A DNA stretch of 64,000 bases from Histomonas meleagridis. Its lineage: Eukaryota; Parabasalia; Tritrichomonadida; Dientamoebidae. The notes under the pieces are model-generated. The model worked only from the letters and a program-made list of their open reading frames with translations. It was not told the DNA's origin and made no database searches. Position numbers and translations under genes: made by a program. The stretch's first letter is position 1. Each line of letters begins with the position of its first letter. Where the stretch lies: the NCBI GenBank assembly GCA_020186115.1, contig WSYJ01000169.1:62001-126000 (forward strand), read 5' to 3'. Of this stretch, positions 9,755 to 22,340 are shown piece by piece.

Positions 9755-12145
9755 TCACCTTTTTTTTCTATTCATTATAAAAAGGACAAGAAAAGTTATT
9801 CCATCAATTACCACAGCAGCAATTACAATTACAGCAATTGCCCAAGGAGGTGCATCTGTATAAACGACGACAGTACTACTCATTGGTTCAATACCTCCGA
9901 ATTTTTTATCACCGAAATTTACGGTGACAATAACCCTATTATTACCGAACACTGTTTGTTGTACTTTCCAATCATCAGACAAATATTTATGATCAGTCAT
10001 TTCATAATATCCAGTTAAATAAGAAATTTCTTCTGCAGTTTTATAAGATTGAACGAATCTATTTTTATATCTTTCCCAAATTGTTTGATTAAACAAAAAC
10101 ATTGGCGGAGTTCCATATAATCGATTAAACAAATCTCTTTTATCCCATTGAGGAATTACTTTCGAATTATGATCTCCCCAATACCAATAACTTATAACAC
10201 AATCATGATAAACAAGTTCGAACAAAGGGAATTCGTAAAGTTTCATCAACCATATATTGAGTTTCTTCAGGAACATAAGTAAACACTGTTTCTAAATCTC
10301 TTCCAGAGTTAGGTACTCTATATTCGCCAGGACTCATCATTCCTTCAAAGAAATCGCAATTAGGTATAGCTTGTTCTTTACCATTCTCTGTTCCTACAAC
10401 AAATCCACGATTTGTATATTCCTTTAAAAAGTTCGATTCGTGCTTCTAATGACATTGTTCGAGTCATAGGATGATCTGGATGATAACATTCACGATAAGG
10501 TGATGCAAATGTCGTATCAATAAATCGTGTTGTGAAGTTATAACCAGAAGAAATTTCTTTATCAAGTTTCTTCTTTGCATATTCAGGCGCTCTTAAGTCA
10601 CATAATACTGGACAACCAACTCGTGGACATTCTTCAAGTGTTGAACCTGCTGGACATGATAAATTATTTACTGACCATGAAGTAATTATTTGATTATTTT
10701 TCATCAACAATAACATCATCAGGAAATGCATCATAAAAAATATGCTGTCGAATTACTTACATAACCTTTGATAATATTTTCGGGATCCATTTGATCTTGA
10801 TAAATATCATATCGACTTGAAAGGATATTAGTCATATTATTATTCATATAATTAACTTCACTGATTGATCCTCCACCTGATGATAATATTCGTTCGATTC
10901 CTAACGATTGCATTTCGGTATATAATTTGATTTTATTAATATTAAAACTACCAACAGTCCATACATTAACTGAGCCAATTAATTTATCAACGTTTGGACG
11001 AGTTTTAATTTTCTCTGTAAATGGTACTAAATATCCTTTTTCTTGCGCATATTTTCGATATCTTTTGGCTATAGAAACATGATTTCCTTCTAAAAAGACA
11101 TAACGAAGTTTTCGAGGATATGAAAAACGGCCTTTCTCAAGACTAAATCGTGGTTTAATATATAAATATTCTTCATTATAACGGACAACGGCTACTGAAC
11201 TATCATAAGGCGTTTCAAATATTATTATCATTGAACTTTGATCATTTGTTTGACCAACAAATCCCATTGATAAACTATAAATACTATAATAAAATTCATC
11301 ACGTCCAAGAAGTTCGGTTAAATCAACAGGAAGTGTGATGCCTTCACAGTATGGAAGTACAATACGATCTCCAAGTGAAGAGATAAATGGAAACGGATAA
11401 TCTGGTGGAAGAATTTCGGAGTCATTGTTATCAAGAGCAACTGTAGATCGAAATCCATCCTCTAAAAGTTCAATATTAAAGTGAATAAGATTATCTGGTG
11501 TAATTGTATCAATAGAAATTGAACTACTGGTCGTTTTTAAATTTATTGTAGTGCCACCAATAGTTTGTCTACGTTGAGTCAAGTTCGTTGAGTGGTTTTA
11601 TCATAAATTGTCATATTTAATAAAAGAGTATCATATGTTAATTTGATGTTTGAATTTTCAAGTTCGACATTTCGAATTGTGGGTGCATCGTAGTGACCAG
11701 TTATATCCCACTTTATAGATTTAAACTTAAAATTGGTAATATTACTTCCGACAAAACGAAATGTGAAATTACGTGAATTTCCTGGAATAATCCATTTTCT
11801 AGTATATGTAGTATATTCGCCAGGTGAATCAACAACTGGATAAGATTGAAATGACCAATCTGGTTCATTATTAAAATCGTATGGAATGATTTGAAATTTA
11901 GCATCTCCTTTTATATAAAAAACATCGCCAGTAACAGTTACTTCATCACCAGGATGCCATGAGATACGAGGTGATGTAACAGAATAATCTTTTTCACCAA
12001 TATGTGAAAAAGAAAATTCATTATCTGTTTGTTGGAGTTCAGTTTCGCAATCTCCTGTTGAAATGCCATTACACCAAGTACTGAAACGAGTAATTTCAGT
12101 TAGAGAAAGGAAGAAAAACAGAAACACCAGGATTGTCCAAACTGT
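9755..12145 (-). pseudogene. Secreted/membrane-anchored glycoside-hydrolase-like protein, multiply frameshifted
   Basis: One long reverse-strand gene is broken into about five frames. It starts with a hydrophobic signal-peptide-like stretch (VFLFFFLSLTEITRF) without any ATG between it and the upstream in-frame stop. It then encodes a beta-rich region, a barrel-like part with YAFPDDV-type and YRECYHPDHP sequences, a late conserved block (ELVYHDCVISYWYWGDHN, KRDLFNRLYGTPPMF, GYYEMTDHKYL), and a final membrane span (AIAVIVIAAVV) with a short basic tail. From memory of the family, these blocks resemble DUF5696/GH101-GH129-type glycosidases. That is inference, and no substrate is claimed. Frame changes are near 11580, 10735, 10690, 10410 and 10240. 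The number of lesions plus the lost start argue for a pseudogene. Confidence 0.7.
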
Positions 12146-12481
12146 AAATAAGGTAATTCAATGCAAGAAAACTTTTCACTCAAAATTCATTATCGTTCTA
12201 TAGAAAAATCCATCGGCAGCTGTTTACAGCATCATTTCAAAGCATTACACAACTGTACAACGTTTGCACTTTTTGTCGTTTTTCTCCATGTAAATTATAC
12301 AAGTTTCACACCAAATATTTGGAAACTCATGTCCAGAATAATATATTTGCTTGCGAAGTTTATATTAAAGAAGTAATTACATGAGGACGCATCTGATGAC
12401 CTTTCCAAATGTTTCCATATTCTTCTGTATAAAACATCACAGTAATTTTAATTAATTTTTTAGTTAAATTTTCTCCTCATT
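12146..12481. other. Intergenic region
   Basis: Between the glycosidase-like pseudogene and the helical protein. A 71-codon forward frame (12161-12376) has no recognisable domain and I do not accept it as a gene. Confidence 0.4.
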
Positions 12482-14657
12482 TCATCCAAGTTCAGCGAGA
12501 TTCTTCTCAGACTTCTCGAGTATGATACGTGCTCTAATGACTCTTGACTCGAGCTCCAATCTCTTGAGCAAACTTTCCTTTGTTGTTCCAACTCTCACGA
12601 CAGCGCCGCCCTTCTTTGCAGCTTCTTCTTGTTTCTTCCTTTGTTCTCTCTTATTGTTCAAAGCAGTTTCTGCGGAGTTTGCTAATGCGTTTGCACCTTT
12701 ACATATTACCACTACGCCTTCTCTCAGTGCCTTTGCTTCAGGTGACTCATTGTTATGCGGCTTTGCGAATTTCTCTCCGATTCCATTTAATCCTTTCATT
12801 CTGTCGATGACTAAAGTTTCGGGTTCTTCGACTTTCTTTTCTTGTGAAGTAATTTTAGTTGACGCGTCGAGTAATAATTTCATTTGTTCAGTTACTTCTT
12901 CAGTTAATGAAAGATAACTATCGACGCTTTCTTCACTACTTGGATGTGCCTTCGCATGTAACACAACATGATTTACAGAGTCGCATAAAGTGATACCAAT
13001 TCCTAACATGTTTGTAGCATATTCACGTGAGATACTTGACTTCATTGTCTTGACTTTATCATTATAAGTTTCTAATGATGATTTAACTTGTGTTAATGGA
13101 TTTAATACATTAGTGAACTTAGCGTTAACTGCATTTTGTGCTTTAGCTTCTTCTTCGGCTATTTCTAATGCCTTTTGCGCGATTTTCTGTGTCTCTTCAA
13201 TTGCGTTCTTAATGTTTTCTCTATATTTCGGTGATTGTCCATCCCAATCACCACTTAACATGAATCTACTACGTAATTCCTTAAGTAATGAATCATAATT
13301 TACTGCAATGTTACTACAAGTAGTTGCTAAACCACTTTGCAATTCTAAGTTCATCGATATAGCTGAAACTCTTAATGTTTGTAATACGACATTATCTATA
13401 GCTGTATATACTTCGTTCATTGAATCTGCTAATTGTGCATTCTTTGCATTAGGGAATAATCCATAAAATGCTTTAGACTTTTTGTTGATAAATATTAATA
13501 TATTCATTTAACTTCTTAACTGAATCAATAACTTTCAAATTAGCAGTGTCTTTAGGTACTGATGGCATTACATAACGTTTCTTAAGTTTTTCGGCATTTT
13601 CTAAATCAGGTACTATAGGTACAGCATCAGTTAACTTATTAATAACACGTGTTAACCCACCAAATGAATCACTTAAGTTAATGAAGTCATGAGTTAAATC
13701 AAATAATGCCGAATCTTGTTTGTTTAATGTTGGATTTTTAGCATTAGCTTTGAATTGTCCAAATTGTTCTTTAATAGTAACAAATAAATTATTAAATTCT
13801 TTCTCTGCTTGTTTATCAGTATTTAATTGTAATAATTTAGTTGATTTAGTTTCTAATTCTTTCATAGATTTCTCTAATTTTTCGACTTGTGAATTGAACA
13901 TTATTTCAAATGTTTCGGGGATTTTAGATTCTGCTCTAGCTGTAATAGTTGAAGATAATGATTTAATTACATCAGAAGCAATTCTCATGAATTCTAATTT
14001 AGATTTACCGATATCTGATGTAGGCTTTTGTTTATAAATTGGGATATTAGTATCTTCCATAATATCAAGCATCGAATCAAACATTCTATTAAATGAACGT
14101 GTAGATCTACGAATAGAAGTAGAAGAAACTGCAGAAGTCTTAAGGATATCAATCATTGAACGTACTGATATTAAAGAAGAATCGAATATTCTAATACAAT
14201 CATTATAAATCGAATCATTTTCACATGATGTAACATTTAATCCTTGGAATATAGCTGCTATAGAATTAGAGACATATTCAATGATTTCTGCAATTGCTTG
14301 AGTTTTAGATGATTTATTTCTATTTTGGACTGATTCAATTAAATTCTTTGTAGATACACCAATCTTTTGCATAGAATTAGAAATAACTTTTTGGACATCT
14401 GTAGCTGTCTTAAGTTTTTCAATTAATTCATAAGGATTCTTAGTTTCTTTATTAATGATTGTAATTAAATCTGTTCGAAGTTCTGTTAATGACTTTAATA
14501 ATTCAGGACTAATCTTACCATGAATTGCATAAGATTTTTCAACTAATGGTAATATCTTAATAATTTTAGGTTCCATAGCTTTAAGATATGAATCATTAGT
14601 ACCAAATGATAATGAATGAATATTTAATCCTTTAAATTGAATAATTTCTTTGTTCAT
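12482..14657 (-). CDS. Helical-bundle protein with an I/LWEQ-like C-terminus, split by one frameshift
   Basis: Two reverse frames, 13473-14657 (394 residues) and 12482-13507 (341 residues), overlap by 35 nt and clearly belong to one protein of about 730 residues. Removing one A from the CAACAAAAAGTC run near 13482 joins them. The product is almost entirely amphipathic helix, with no membrane span. Its last 35 residues (SLLKRLELESRVIRARIILE onward) resemble the end of the I/LWEQ (THATCH) module that binds F-actin in talin and HIP1R/Sla2. That likeness is my reading and is only moderate. The first frame starts at the ATG at 14657 (MNKEIIQFKG). Whether the A is a base-calling error, a true mutation or a slippage site is undecided. 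Confidence 0.65.
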
Positions 14658-14709
14658 TAAAATAAATATTTAATAATTTTTTATTTCTAAATAATATTTG
14701 AAAATTTAT

Positions 14710-17313
14710 TTACACAGTCCAACTTAAAGTATTTTCGCCGTTACCTCTTATAAACATAAACGGGATGTCAATATCACTTATCATTTCCATCCACGACATG
14801 TAAATGTCGTTATCCAAATTTTCATTTGGGATTTCCAATGTCAAAGCGATGAAAGCTGCGTCAGAGCTATACTTCTTAATCAGATCAGTTAATATTAAAC
14901 ATTTATTATTCATTATATCCATTTCATTTATATTATTATAATTAATTTTTTTCATTAATTCATTCCATTTATCCAAAGTACACTTTGAAATATTTAAATC
15001 ATTTTCATCGATTATAATAATTTCTGCATTAATACGAAATTTATATAATAGTTTAATGATTTCGTTTTCATTTTCTCCATTAATTTTCATAATTTTTATT
15101 ACACGTAAATTCAAATTTTTCCATTTTTTATTCTTTAATAATAAATATGAAAGTAACAAAGTTAATCCTCCATCATCAAATAGCCACCAAACATCGATAT
15201 TCTTTTTATTGTTATTAATTTCAGATATTAATTCGATGTTTCTTAAGATACAAATCGAATATTTCGTATTCATAGCATATTTAATAGCATCGATAAATTC
15301 ATTATAATTATTATAATTAATTACATTTTCATTATCATACCAAAACTTTGGATAAATTAAACATAATGTATTAGGTCTCATCATTCCTATTCCCATTAAT
15401 AATAATAAGTCTTGTAACCCCTCAACAAAAGTTTTAGATATAGTTATATCATAAAATGTATGATAATTATAATCATCTGTTAAATAAGTACCATCACGTT
15501 CTTCTATTAACTTATTAAAGTTATAATCATTTAAATAATTATTAGTTATAAATATACGGCCAACAGATACCATTCCATGGCCATTCAATAATTCATTAAT
15601 AAAATCAATTGTGTTCCGTATTAAATCAGGATGTAATAATGTGATTAATATTAAATTCGGTCGATATGTTTTTACATGAGGTTTAATATGATATAAATTT
15701 AATTCTTCTTTATAAGTCGAATAAAAGATATGTGATTGAGTAACAGTACCCCAATTATCATTAAGTTTTAATCGCTTATATATGTACCAAATGATTATAA
15801 ATATGATAATAAAAATTAATGAATATTCCCATTTTATTAAAAACATACGAATGATACAGATGATCGATAAAAACAATGAAACATATCGATTATAAAATGT
15901 AAAAGAAGGTCTAAATCCTGGATAATGTGCTGAATCAGCAATATATACTGTAAGATTGATAAATGAAAATGGTATCAAAAATATAATATTTGTAATTTGC
16001 GTTAATAACGTTGGATTATCTATAAACGAAAATAATAATGATATTATAGTAACTATTAAATGACAACTTAAAAATTCGTTCTTGATTTTTATCTTCTTTA
16101 AAAATTTGGGTAATAATTTATCATTTATTAATGTTATTAATATACGTGTGCCACCAGTGTTCATTGTAATTGATGAACAAATTGATGAACAAATAAAACC
16201 AATATAACCTAAAATTGGTACAGCTGAGTTATTAATAAACAAAAAACTTTCATCACTTGTTATATTAAATGATGATGATTGTAATAAAATTGTTATCAAT
16301 ATGATTAAAACTGATAAAAAAATAGCAGAAAAAGCTCCAATAGGTATAGATTTACCAGTGTTCCTTAAATTTCCACTAAAATTCGCACATGTCATTACTG
16401 CATTTGACGCAGGAAATAAAACACCTAAAAATTGTAATATTTGCCAAACATTATTTATCGAATGATTAAAATTTTTTATTAATGTTTCAGTAGATAACCC
16501 AGTAAAATATGTTGGATCACCAGGCTTACGAATAAAAAACCCTAAAAAATTACTAACAATAGAAATTAATAAAATTGGCGATAATGTCATCAGAAAAATT
16601 ATGATAAATTTGATCGAAGGAAGGCCTAAAAATAAAACAATGATGTTTAAAAGAAATTGCCATAAAACGCGATCCCAATAAAGTGATGACAAAAGTGGTT
16701 TCGATGAATAAAAATTTGTGATAAGAAGAGAAACATAATGTAATCGAAGAGATACAGAGGTAGAATGCGCTATAACAATAGTAATACCAATGGCAGCCCC
16801 AATTTCGGGACCAAGTGTACGTGATAATAAATAATAACATCCGCCTTCTTTCATTTCTCCATTAGTGGCAATAACACAAATACTTGTAAGTGTTCCAATG
16901 GAAACACATGTGGTAATAAAATAAAAAAGAAGACTATAGCCCCAACCAATGTTTGAAATCGTACGATGTAAATCAAGGAAATATGTAACACATAGAAGAT
17001 TATAAAATACAGGAATAAAGACACCAGAAAACCAGTGGAAAGTATGTTTTATATTAATGTGATCTGTTAAATGACTTGAATCTTTGATATTAATTTCGGA
17101 TTTGGACGTCCATAGTTTTCGATCTGGTGAATTATATAAATTAGCATCTGTAATGAATTGAGGACTTGAAATGGGATTTTCACTTGATTCAGATTCTATT
17201 ATATTAGGATTACCATCTTCACCATGACTAATTGAATCGGAAAGAGAGTATTCAGAATCAGTTGAATCAGAAAATTCGAATTTTTTTAGTTTTCCTCCTT
17301 TCCTTCTTAGCAT
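14710..17313 (-). CDS. SLC12-family cation-chloride cotransporter
   Basis: An intact 867-residue protein. A cytosolic Ser/Asp/Glu-rich N-terminus (about 1-88) is followed by about 12 hydrophobic spans to about 520 and a long cytosolic C-terminal domain. Family hallmarks are GGCYYLLSRTLGPEIG in the early spans, FPASNAVMTCANFSGNLRNT around span 6, and IDVWWLFDDGGLTLLLSYLL in the C-terminal domain. Known relatives (NKCC, NCC, KCC) move Cl- together with Na+ and/or K+ for volume and ion control; which cations are used here cannot be read. The ATG at 17313 gives MLRRKGGKLKK, and TGTAAATAAA closes the gene. An internal segment has been copied to 9257-9680 and 1733-1781. Confidence 0.95.
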   Translation of the reverse strand: MLRRKGGKLKKFEFSDSTDSEYSLSDSISHGEDGNPNIIESESSENPISSPQFITDANLYNSPDRKLWTSKSEINIKDSSHLTDHINIKHTFHWFSGVFIPVFYNLLCVTYFLDLHRTISNIGWGYSLLFYFITTCVSIGTLTSICVIATNGEMKEGGCYYLLSRTLGPEIGAAIGITIVIAHSTSVSLRLHYVSLLITNFYSSKPLLSSLYWDRVLWQFLLNIIVLFLGLPSIKFIIIFLMTLSPILLISIVSNFLGFFIRKPGDPTYFTGLSTETLIKNFNHSINNVWQILQFLGVLFPASNAVMTCANFSGNLRNTGKSIPIGAFSAIFLSVLIILITILLQSSSFNITSDESFLFINNSAVPILGYIGFICSSICSSITMNTGGTRILITLINDKLLPKFLKKIKIKNEFLSCHLIVTIISLLFSFIDNPTLLTQITNIIFLIPFSFINLTVYIADSAHYPGFRPSFTFYNRYVSLFLSIICIIRMFLIKWEYSLIFIIIFIIIWYIYKRLKLNDNWGTVTQSHIFYSTYKEELNLYHIKPHVKTYRPNLILITLLHPDLIRNTIDFINELLNGHGMVSVGRIFITNNYLNDYNFNKLIEERDGTYLTDDYNYHTFYDITISKTFVEGLQDLLLLMGIGMMRPNTLCLIYPKFWYDNENVINYNNYNEFIDAIKYAMNTKYSICILRNIELISEINNNKKNIDVWWLFDDGGLTLLLSYLLLKNKKWKNLNLRVIKIMKINGENENEIIKLLYKFRINAEIIIIDENDLNISKCTLDKWNELMKKINYNNINEMDIMNNKCLILTDLIKKYSSDAAFIALTLEIPNENLDNDIYMSWMEMISDIDIPFMFIRGNGENTLSWTV

Positions 17314-18545
17314 TCAAGATTGGTGAACGTTTAAAAATTTATGCACCAAAAAACATTATAAAAGAAATTTAAAATAATATGACGATTTAAAAATATTATG
17401 TTTCATCTAAGTTTTTGGAGAATGATATGATTTATTATTATAGCTAATAAATATAATCAATTTTATTTAGAAATTAATCAATGAAACATAAATCGAATAT
17501 TTTCATTTTTTAACATTTAAGAAAATAGGTGAACGCATTTAAAAGAAAAGACTTATAAAATAAAATCATGGAAATAGAAGTTTATTTTAACAAGAGAAAA
17601 CCAAAACATTGATAAAAAAAGTACTTTTTTATTAATTATATAAAATAATCGTATCAAATTTAATTCCAATTGTTATATTCTTCATAAAGGAAATTCTAAT
17701 GAAGATATTTCTGTTTTTAATAATGTTAAATCCCCTCAAAAATGCCACTTTTATAAATTTGATACCAGCTTAAAAAGAAAAATTTAAGTAAAGTGGCTTT
17801 GGTATTTGTTAATATGTTTTTCTAATTTAAGTATTACAAGTAAGAATAAATGTGTTGAGGGATAAAATTTACTTAATAAACAAGTTAAATTAATAACTTA
17901 GAAGATTTTCATCATATAAATCCTAGAGTTTTTTAGTCTTCTTAAATTCTTTTTTTTATCATAAAAAATTTATTTTTAAAAAAAGTTTGAAAAAATAATA
18001 TATAGCAATGACTTCAAAACATATTTCCTCTGTTTATCCGTTAAAAATATTGATTGTAAACTGATTATCTAAATCAAAATTTTCAAGTTATTTTAATTTT
18101 CAAATATATGTATCTAAACAGGTTATCATAATGAACTGTCACATCGTGTGGAGTGTAATTGCACCAGCGCTTGAGTATTTGATAAATTTAATTTTAAATT
18201 TTAATGTTCAGGGGAATACGTTTATTTGATTGCACCTTCCCATTTTAATTATCGAATTTTGAATTGGAAAATTTAAGTAAATTTTACAACAACTGTGAAC
18301 AATTGTGTTGAATTGAATTAGATTTCAGAAAATTATGGGGTCCGATACCATAGGTTGTGCGCTATCATCACAAATACCAAACCCCCTCAGAAAATTCTGT
18401 GAAGACCATTGAAAATCAACGTGTGATTCGAATTACAACGCATTCAAAAAACTGCTTTGGTTGTGTTCTCTTAAATAACTTGACTTTTTGAAACAGTTGA
18501 AGGTTTGGGGAATCGGAACTGAGTCAGTCGGTTAAATTCTTTTTA
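17314..18545. other. Long divergent intergenic region
   Basis: About 1.2 kb between the SLC12 gene and the Myb gene, very AT-rich. A stretch at about 18325-18425 is distinctly richer in G+C (TGGGGTCCGATACCATAGG and CAAACCCCCTCAG) and could be an unannotated short RNA or a promoter element. I see no reading frame. Confidence 0.4.
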
Positions 18546-19124
18546 ATGTCAGCCATGTTTAAAGAAAAAAGAAATCGCGAGCCACAGAAAGTAAGATGGA
18601 CTGAAGAAGAAGACAACTTACTTCGGAAAAGTGTACAGAAGTATGGACCAACAAATTGGAAACGTATTGCAGAAGAACTCCCAAATCGAAATGGAAAACA
18701 ATGTAGAGAAAGGTGGGTAAATCAAATAACTCCAGGTATCAACAAAAATGATTGGAATTTTCAAGAAGATTTATTGCTTGTTAAATTATCTAATATCTAT
18801 GGACATAAGTGGTCCACAATATCAAAGTTCTTTGCTGGAAGGTCAGTTAATGCTATAAAGAATAGATGGACATGGATAAATAGGCATTCAGGTTATGTAA
18901 TAAGTTTATATCATGCAATTAATTGCGGAAACGGTATTCACCCAGAAACACTCGTTACTGAGCCTATTAATACTGAAAACAGCTTTGCGTTAAAAGGAGT
19001 GCAGGAGTCAAATGAACAACAACCTGAACAGCCAAAGCCTCCACGAATTATATTCCCACAATTAGCAGATAAGATTGATTTCAAGTCAGATCAATTGCGA
19101 AAATTATTAGAAAATGTAAACTAG
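18546..19124 (+). CDS. R2R3 Myb-type DNA-binding protein
   Basis: A 192-residue protein with two adjacent Myb repeats. The first is at about 14-65 (RWTEEEDNLLRKSVQKYG, NWKRIAEELP, GKQCRERW) and the second at about 67-117 (WNFQEDLLLVKLSNIYGHKW, GRSVNAIKNRW), with the regularly spaced tryptophans in place. A C-terminal Gln/Pro-rich tail follows. R2R3 Myb proteins bind AACNG-type sites. In Trichomonas, Myb proteins control iron- and stress-responsive genes and a core promoter motif, so a nuclear transcription factor role is likely. The ATG at 18546 is followed by a second at 18555. The gene sits alone between two intergenic regions of about 1 kb. Confidence 0.95.
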   Translation: MSAMFKEKRNREPQKVRWTEEEDNLLRKSVQKYGPTNWKRIAEELPNRNGKQCRERWVNQITPGINKNDWNFQEDLLLVKLSNIYGHKWSTISKFFAGRSVNAIKNRWTWINRHSGYVISLYHAINCGNGIHPETLVTEPINTENSFALKGVQESNEQQPEQPKPPRIIFPQLADKIDFKSDQLRKLLENVN

Positions 19125-20090
19125 TTTTATTATTATTATTATTTATTCATTCAAGAAATATTAAACCATATACATATAAAAAATAAATAAACCAAGGTGC
19201 TTGATTTGTGTATCTTTTTATTCATTTCCAATCTGATGAAAGAGTCATGGGCTCTCGATGATTTTGTTTTTTTATCCACATCCATAATTCAATAAGAAAT
19301 ATCGTTTCCATTGAAAAACTTTTATCATTTCATTGAAAATTCTATTAGACGTTCCTTAATTTTTCAATGCTAAAATTTTACTCTGGGCCTCAGGCAGATA
19401 AGTTAAGAAAATTGAAATAAAAGTACAATTTCTGTTGTAAGCCCATAAATATAAAACCGTTAAAGAGCAAACAAAATTTGAGAGTTTATGTGCGTGTTTT
19501 GTAAGTTTTTCTGAGTTTATTTGGCTGCGGTACATTTTTTGTGCTGACTCTATTTCTTGGGTTTTTACAAGAAATGATTGATGTTACCAAATGTATAAAA
19601 TTGTTATGATATTTAAATAACTTTGGATAAGTTTAAATTTCTATATATTAAAATTACAATCTTTAAATTTTTAATGCAGTCATTATCTTATCCGAAACTG
19701 TAATAAGTGTATCAAAATTTCAATATCCTCATCTTTTTATTGAATTCTCTTTGGTTGGAGTTATATGGAAAAACATTAGAGATATTTTTGATATTTACTA
19801 TACTTTATTTGAAAATTGAAGAAATGACTATTTCCTTAAAATATAAAATTTTATCCATTTCTGATACAGATATTATTTACATGATTTTAAGTAAAGTTTA
19901 TTGTTACATATCTATTATAATCATGAACAAAGCAAATTAGCAATTTAGTATTTACATGCATTATACAATTTAAAAAGAAACATAAGAAAACATTTCATAT
20001 AATTTTTATTAAAACTTTTTAAATATATCTCCCCGCATTTTTATGATGTAAATAATTTCCTAGTAACCACATTATATTTTGCTGACAGTT
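19125..20090. other. Intergenic region
   Basis: AT-rich sequence. A 77-codon forward frame at 19707-19940 has only low-complexity hydrophobic content and no recognisable domain, and I do not accept it. Nothing else is supported. Confidence 0.4.
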
Positions 20091-22340
20091 TTACTTTTCT
20101 GTTTTTGAATTAAGCATCTTAACAACTTCAGTATCATGTTTAATCAAAGATGTTGTATTATACAATATTAATAATTTCCAAATATCTTTATGAAATACCA
20201 AATTATTAAAACATGTATTAGATAGAACAAATATGTATCTTTCGCATTAATATCAAATCCTTCTTGTTCACGAAGTAATTTAACGATTTCTGTGCGACCA
20301 TTTTGAGATGCCCAAATAAGTGCTGTCTTAAATAATTCAAATAATTTCCAAATAGTATATTATAACACTAAATTATTTCAAGAAACATTATCTATAGCAC
20401 TGATATCAATACTTTCTTGTTCAAGAAGTAATTTAACAATTTCTAAATAACCTTTTTCTGTTGCACTTATAAGTGCTGTTTTAAATATTTAAAATAATTT
20501 CCATATATAATAGTAAAATATTAAATTATTCCAAGAAATATTATCTCTCGCATTAATATCAATTCCTTTTTGTTTAAGAAGTAATTTGACTATTTCTATA
20601 TGATTTTTTGATGTTGCTCTCATAAGTGCTGTATCAAATAATAATAATATATTCCATATTTTATAATGAAATATCATATTAAGTGAATAATTTTTATCTT
20701 TAATATTAGTATCAATACCTTCTTGTTTCAAAAGCAATTTAACAATTTCTATATGACCATTTTGTGCTGCAAAAATAAGTGCTGTTCGAAATTATTTAAA
20801 AAACTCCCAAAAAATATTATTAAATATATAATAAATAATATAAACTATGAATAAAACATTAAAATATTTTTAACATTAACATCAATTCCTTTTTGTTCAA
20901 TAAGTAATTTAACTATTTCAATATTACCATTCATAGATGCTATAATGAGTAATGTATTAAATATTTTATTGAATTTTCAGATATAAATTGGAAACATAAA
21001 ATTTCAAGAAAACAACATTTAATGAATTGAATAAATATTTATTATATATATATAAATCGAGTATTAATTCTTTCTGGTTCAAATAGTAACTTAGCAATTT
21101 CTGTATGACCATTTTCAATTGCAATCAAAAGAGCTTTTCCAAATAATTTAAATAATTTTTAAATATTATTTTTAAATATTAAACCAATTAACAAAATATC
21201 CCCACAATTAGCATCAACTCTTTTATGTTCAAGAAGTAATTTAACTATTTCTGTATAACCTTTTTCAGATGCTGACACAAGTGCATTGTTATATAATTTT
21301 AAAAATTACCATGTATTATTTTTAAATATCAAATTATTAAAATAAATTCTAAATAAAAATAACAAATATCTTCGGCATTAATGTCAATTCCTTCTTGTTC
21401 AAGAAAAAATTTAACTGTATCTATATATCCTTTTTCAGTTGCAATCATAAGTGCTTTTTCAAATAATTTAAATAATTTATAAATATTATTTTGAAATTCC
21501 AAATTAATAAAATAAATTTCAAATAAAACATATAAATGTCTATATTATTAACATCAATTTCTTTATGTTCAAGAAGTAATTTAACTATTTCTACGTGACC
21601 ATTTTCAGATGCTTTAAAAAGTGCTGTCCAAAATATTTCAAATAGTTTCCAAATATTATTTTTAATTATTGAATCAATAAAATAAATTCCAAATATAACA
21701 AAATATCCATATGATTAACATCAATTCCTTTATATTCAAGAAGCAAACTGACTATTTCTGTATAACCTTTTTCAGATGCAAACACAAGCGCTGTTTTAAA
21801 TATGTTAAATATTTTCCAAATATTATATTAAAATGTTAAATTAATAAAATACATTCTAAATATGACAAAATATCAATATGATTAACATCAATTCCTTCTT
21901 GTTCAAGAAGTAATTTAACTATTTCTTCTTTACCATTTGCAGATGCTAACATAAGTGCTGTATCGCATAATTTAAATATAATCCCAATATTATTTTGAAA
22001 TATTATTTTAATAAAATAAATTTTAAATAAAGTATATATACATATTTAAAGTTGATATCAATTCCTTCCTGTTCAAGAAGCAATTTAACTATTTCTAAAT
22101 GACCATTTTTAGATGTCAACATAAGTGCTGTTCTAAATAATTTAAATAATTTCCAAATATTATTTTAAAATAAAAAATTATTAAAACAAATTTTAAATAA
22201 AATAAATTAATGTTTACAGCATTGATATCAATTACTTTTTGCTTTAGAAGATATTCAAGAAGCAATTTCACTATTTCTAATTGACCTTTTTCAGATGCAT
22301 GAATGAGTATTATTTCAAATAATATAAAGAATTACCAAAT
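20091..22340 (-). repeat. Ankyrin cassette array of locus C (about 13 units plus terminal repeat)
   Basis: On the reverse strand about 13 ankyrin cassettes follow the DUF3447 segment at roughly 165-175 nt intervals. I translated each one and found no stop and no frame change in any (for example TALIWASQNGRTEIVKLLRE and TALMRATSKNHIEIVKLLLK), about 390 codons in all. The spacers carry stops and vary from about 55 to 75 nt. The last unit is short (EVVKMLNSKTEK) and ends with TAA at 20091-20093 followed by AA. Most spacers end in CAGCACTT, but one ends ACAATGCAC and another AAAAGCTC, so the AG is not strictly invariant. Confidence 0.8.

Noticed and set aside
12522-12917. 131-codon + strand frame
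   Set aside because: Antisense to the I/LWEQ-like protein, hydrophobic low-complexity translation.
19707-19940. 77-codon + strand frame
   Set aside because: Low-complexity hydrophobic composition in AT-rich DNA, no domain, no promoter-like element.
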